NCBI GenBank assembly: GCA_028823435.1
Contig: JAPKBK010000082.1
Location: 1-7,750 of the forward strand
DNA: 7,750 nucleotides
Direction: 5' to 3'
From: Flavobacteriales bacterium
Lineage (GTDB): Bacteria > Bacteroidota > Bacteroidia > Flavobacteriales_D > Sanyastnellaceae
The notes under the pieces are model-generated. The model made no database searches and was not told the origin of the DNA. It worked only from the letters and a program-made list of their open reading frames with translations. A program made the translations under genes and the position numbers. Below, one piece after another: positions 6,304 to 7,750 of the stretch (its first letter is position 1; each line of letters begins with the position of its first letter).

Positions 6304-6936
6304 TTAGTTGCTTGCAAGGTATCCTGAGACACCTTCGTCAGTTGCTTGCATCGCTTCTTTTCCCTTGTTCCAGTTTGCAGGACAAACCTCTCCTTCTGTT
6401 TCAACATGAATTAATGCATCGAGCATTCTGAGTGCTTCATCAACATTACGTCCAAGAGGGAGATTGTTAACGAGCTGGTGCTGGACAACTCCGTCCTTGT
6501 CGATTAAGAATAAACCACGGTATGCGATAAGTTCATTGTCGCTGATTAAGTTCCCTTCGTCATCATAGTCGTACATGCCGGTAAGGACGTCGAAATTTGT
6601 TGAGATGGTTTTTGCGGTGTCTGCGACAAGTGGGTATGTGATGCCCTGGATTCCTCCATTGTTTTTAGGCATACGCAAGTAAGCGGCATGACTCTCTGCC
6701 GTATCTGTAGAGCAACCTACAATTTGGCACCCTCTATTTTCGAACTCTGACAGTTTGTCTTGGAAAGCGTGAAGCTCTGTAGGACAGACGAATGTAAAGT
6801 CTTTCGGGTAGAAAAATAAGATAACGTACTTGTTGTCGAGGTATTGCTCTAATGAGAAATCGCCAACAATTTCGCTGCCGTTAAGAACAGCTGCTGATGA
6901 GAAATAAGGTGCTTTTTGACCTACTAAAACTGCCAT
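6304..6936 (-). CDS. Typical 2-Cys peroxiredoxin (AhpC/Prx1 subfamily)
   Basis: This encodes a 210-residue cytoplasmic thiol peroxidase that reduces hydrogen peroxide and organic hydroperoxides. The peroxidatic Cys51 lies in the family motif PxxxTxxC (YPKDFTFVCP, residues 43-52, with Pro44 and Thr48), and the active-site Arg is Arg140 in AYRGLFLID. The resolving Cys185 lies in GEVCPANW. Together these define the typical 2-Cys class, in which the disulfide forms between subunits and is reduced by thioredoxin or an AhpF-like partner; neither partner is in the window. The loop motif GGIQG (94-98) recalls the GGLG of Prx1 enzymes, but the C-terminus ends GYLASN without the YF motif, so strong sensitivity to over-oxidation is not expected (inference). 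The start is the only sensible Met, with no Shine-Dalgarno sequence. It is divergent from the ppx-like gene. Confidence 0.95.
   Translation of the reverse strand: MAVLVGQKAPYFSSAAVLNGSEIVGDFSLEQYLDNKYVILFFYPKDFTFVCPTELHAFQDKLSEFENRGCQIVGCSTDTAESHAAYLRMPKNNGGIQGITYPLVADTAKTISTNFDVLTGMYDYDDEGNLISDNELIAYRGLFLIDKDGVVQHQLVNNLPLGRNVDEALRMLDALIHVETEGEVCPANWNKGKEAMQATDEGVSGYLASN
6316..6335 (-). other. RNA hairpin in the last codons of the peroxiredoxin gene
   Basis: On the minus strand, AAGGTGTC and GATACCTT flank the loop TCAG. In RNA this gives eight contiguous pairs, one of them G-U; read on the + strand the same site has an A-C mismatch. It ends 10 bases before the stop codon and no T-tract follows, so it is not a classic terminator. 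It could help stop or protect the 3' end, or be coding coincidence. Confidence 0.3.
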
Positions 6937-6959
6937 AATGTTTGGGGATATTTAAATGA

Positions 6960-6989
6960 TTGCGCAAAGATAACTGAACCCTATCTTAG
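6960..6989 (+). promoter_or_regulatory. Candidate promoter for the ppx-like gene
   Basis: A -7 box TATCTTAG (6982-6989) matches TAnnTTTG with one mismatch. A TTG at 6960-6962 lies 19 bases upstream, a suitable spacing for the Bacteroidota -33 element. Transcription would begin near 6995, about ten bases before the ATG at 7006. The spacer contains the -7 box of the divergent peroxiredoxin promoter. Confidence 0.45.
6965..6972 (-). promoter_or_regulatory. Bacteroidota -7 box for the peroxiredoxin gene
   Basis: Read on the minus strand the sequence is TATCTTTG, a full match to TAnnTTTG, followed by CGC. It lies 28 bases before the peroxiredoxin ATG (6936), giving a leader of roughly 20 bases. 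No TTTG is found at -33; the only nearby TTG on this strand is about 28 bases upstream. I see no clear OxyR- or PerR-type operator. Confidence 0.6.
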
Positions 6990-7005
6990 TTGTATTAATT
7001 CAAGG

Positions 7006-7750
7006 ATGAAGTTTGCAGCAATAGATATCGGTACGAACGCAGTGCGTCTCTTAATCAAAGAGGTGATCTACAGAGATGGTGAGTGCGATGTTAGGAAAGT
7101 CAGTTTCACACGCGTGCCGCTTCGTTTGGGCGAAGATGTTTTTGAAACAGGACGGATCTCAAATAAAAAGGCGAGGAATCTGGTAAAGGTGATGCGGGCT
7201 TTTTGGTATTTGATGGATGTGTATGGGATAGAGTGGTTTCGAGTCTGTGCGACCAGTGCCATGCGAGAAGCAAAAAATGTTGATGAAGTTTGTGAGCTGG
7301 TTTTGAGGGAGGCAAATGTTACAATTGAATTGATTAAGGGTCAAGAAGAAGCCGATTTAATCTTCAGGAATTTCAGTGTTGCTACCTATAGATCAAACTC
7401 AGATTTTCTGTATATTGATGTGGGAGGAGGATCTCTTGAATTGACCTTGATTCGAGATGGAAAGAGGATAAGAGGTCAGTCTTTTAAAATTGGAACAATA
7501 CGTACCATTAAAGGCATGGTAGAGGATGGTGAGTGGGATGCCGTTGCTGAATTTGTGAAACACGTTTCGGAAGGGGCCGATAAGATTATGTCGATAGGTA
7601 CAGGAGGCAACATTAACCGAATACAGCGCCTTATCCGAAATCCCAAAAACGCGCCTATTTCTCTTTCTAAAATTGAAGAGATGAAGGATACACTCAAAGC
7701 ATATTCTTTTGAAGATAGAGTAGAGAAATTTTCGCTCAAGCCCGACAGAG
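7006..7750 (+). CDS. ppx: Ppx/GppA-family exopolyphosphatase (3' truncated)
   Basis: The frame is open from the ATG at 7006 to the right edge (248 codons plus one base), so the C-terminus is missing. The product belongs to the ASKHA phosphotransferase fold of exopolyphosphatase and guanosine pentaphosphate phosphatase, which release phosphate from polyphosphate or convert pppGpp to ppGpp in the cytoplasm. Visible motifs are the first phosphate loop AIDIGTNAVRLL (5-16), ATSAMREAKN (82-91), the catalytic-glutamate segment GQEEADLIF (112-120), the second phosphate loop IDVGGGSLEL (137-146; many relatives have GGGSTE) and SIGTGGNI (196-203). Family members of the short form are about 300 residues, so some 50 residues are probably outside the window. 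Ppx and GppA activities cannot be separated by motif. AAGG touches the ATG directly and is too close to act as a normal Shine-Dalgarno site. Confidence 0.93.
   Translation, partial: MKFAAIDIGTNAVRLLIKEVIYRDGECDVRKVSFTRVPLRLGEDVFETGRISNKKARNLVKVMRAFWYLMDVYGIEWFRVCATSAMREAKNVDEVCELVLREANVTIELIKGQEEADLIFRNFSVATYRSNSDFLYIDVGGGSLELTLIRDGKRIRGQSFKIGTIRTIKGMVEDGEWDAVAEFVKHVSEGADKIMSIGTGGNINRIQRLIRNPKNAPISLSKIEEMKDTLKAYSFEDRVEKFSLKPDR

Noticed and set aside
6316..6335. Hairpin as an intrinsic terminator for the hydrolase or the peroxiredoxin
   Set aside because: No T-tract follows on either strand, and the stem lies within peroxiredoxin codons before its stop.
7476..7739. An 87-codon minus-strand reading frame at the right edge
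   Set aside because: The plus strand encodes the Ppx/GppA motifs IDVGGGS and SIGTGGN around and inside it, so the antisense frame is incidental.

Overview
The window looks like a chromosomal segment of a Bacteroidota bacterium, most likely a flavobacterium in the broad sense (Flavobacteriales; a marine habitat is only a guess). The evidence is threefold. The first gene encodes Cys/Asp-rich 21-residue repeats of the form GCTDxxAxNYDxxAxxDDGSC and a C-terminal DLDGDG motif, a style common in secreted proteins of this phylum. Candidate promoters fit the Bacteroidota -7 box TAnnTTTG, and genes lack Shine-Dalgarno sequences. The ValRS, DUF1573, peroxiredoxin and Ppx/GppA proteins also read as Bacteroidota versions.

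Layout. Positions 1-2099 (+) hold the 3' part of a large secreted protein: an alpha/beta-hydrolase (carboxylesterase-like) domain followed by cysteine-rich repeats and a dockerin/EF-hand-like tail. A strong intrinsic terminator follows at 2121-2150. Positions 2260-2712 (+) encode a small exported DUF1573 protein, closed by a second hairpin at 2746-2777. A -7 box sits directly in front of valS (2798-5425, +), and valS is followed after one base by a second, unrelated alpha/beta hydrolase (5427-6293, +); the two probably form an operon. That pair converges, with a 10-base gap, on a typical 2-Cys peroxiredoxin (6304-6936, -). The peroxiredoxin is divergent from a Ppx/GppA-family phosphatase gene (7006 to the right edge, +, 3' end missing). 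The two divergent genes share a 69-base region in which their predicted -7 boxes lie back to back.

How the genes work together. Apart from the valS-hydrolase pair there is no sign of a pathway. The window is mainly housekeeping (tRNA charging, peroxide removal, polyphosphate/ppGpp metabolism) plus one secreted accessory protein. I found no CRISPR array, insertion sequence, phage gene, tRNA or rRNA. No gene-free stretch exceeds 300 bases; the longest is 2100-2259. I see no convincing new multi-gene system. The most unusual item is the secreted esterase-like protein: the nucleophile position of its GxSxG elbow reads Gly, so it may be a pseudoenzyme displayed on a repeat-rich scaffold.
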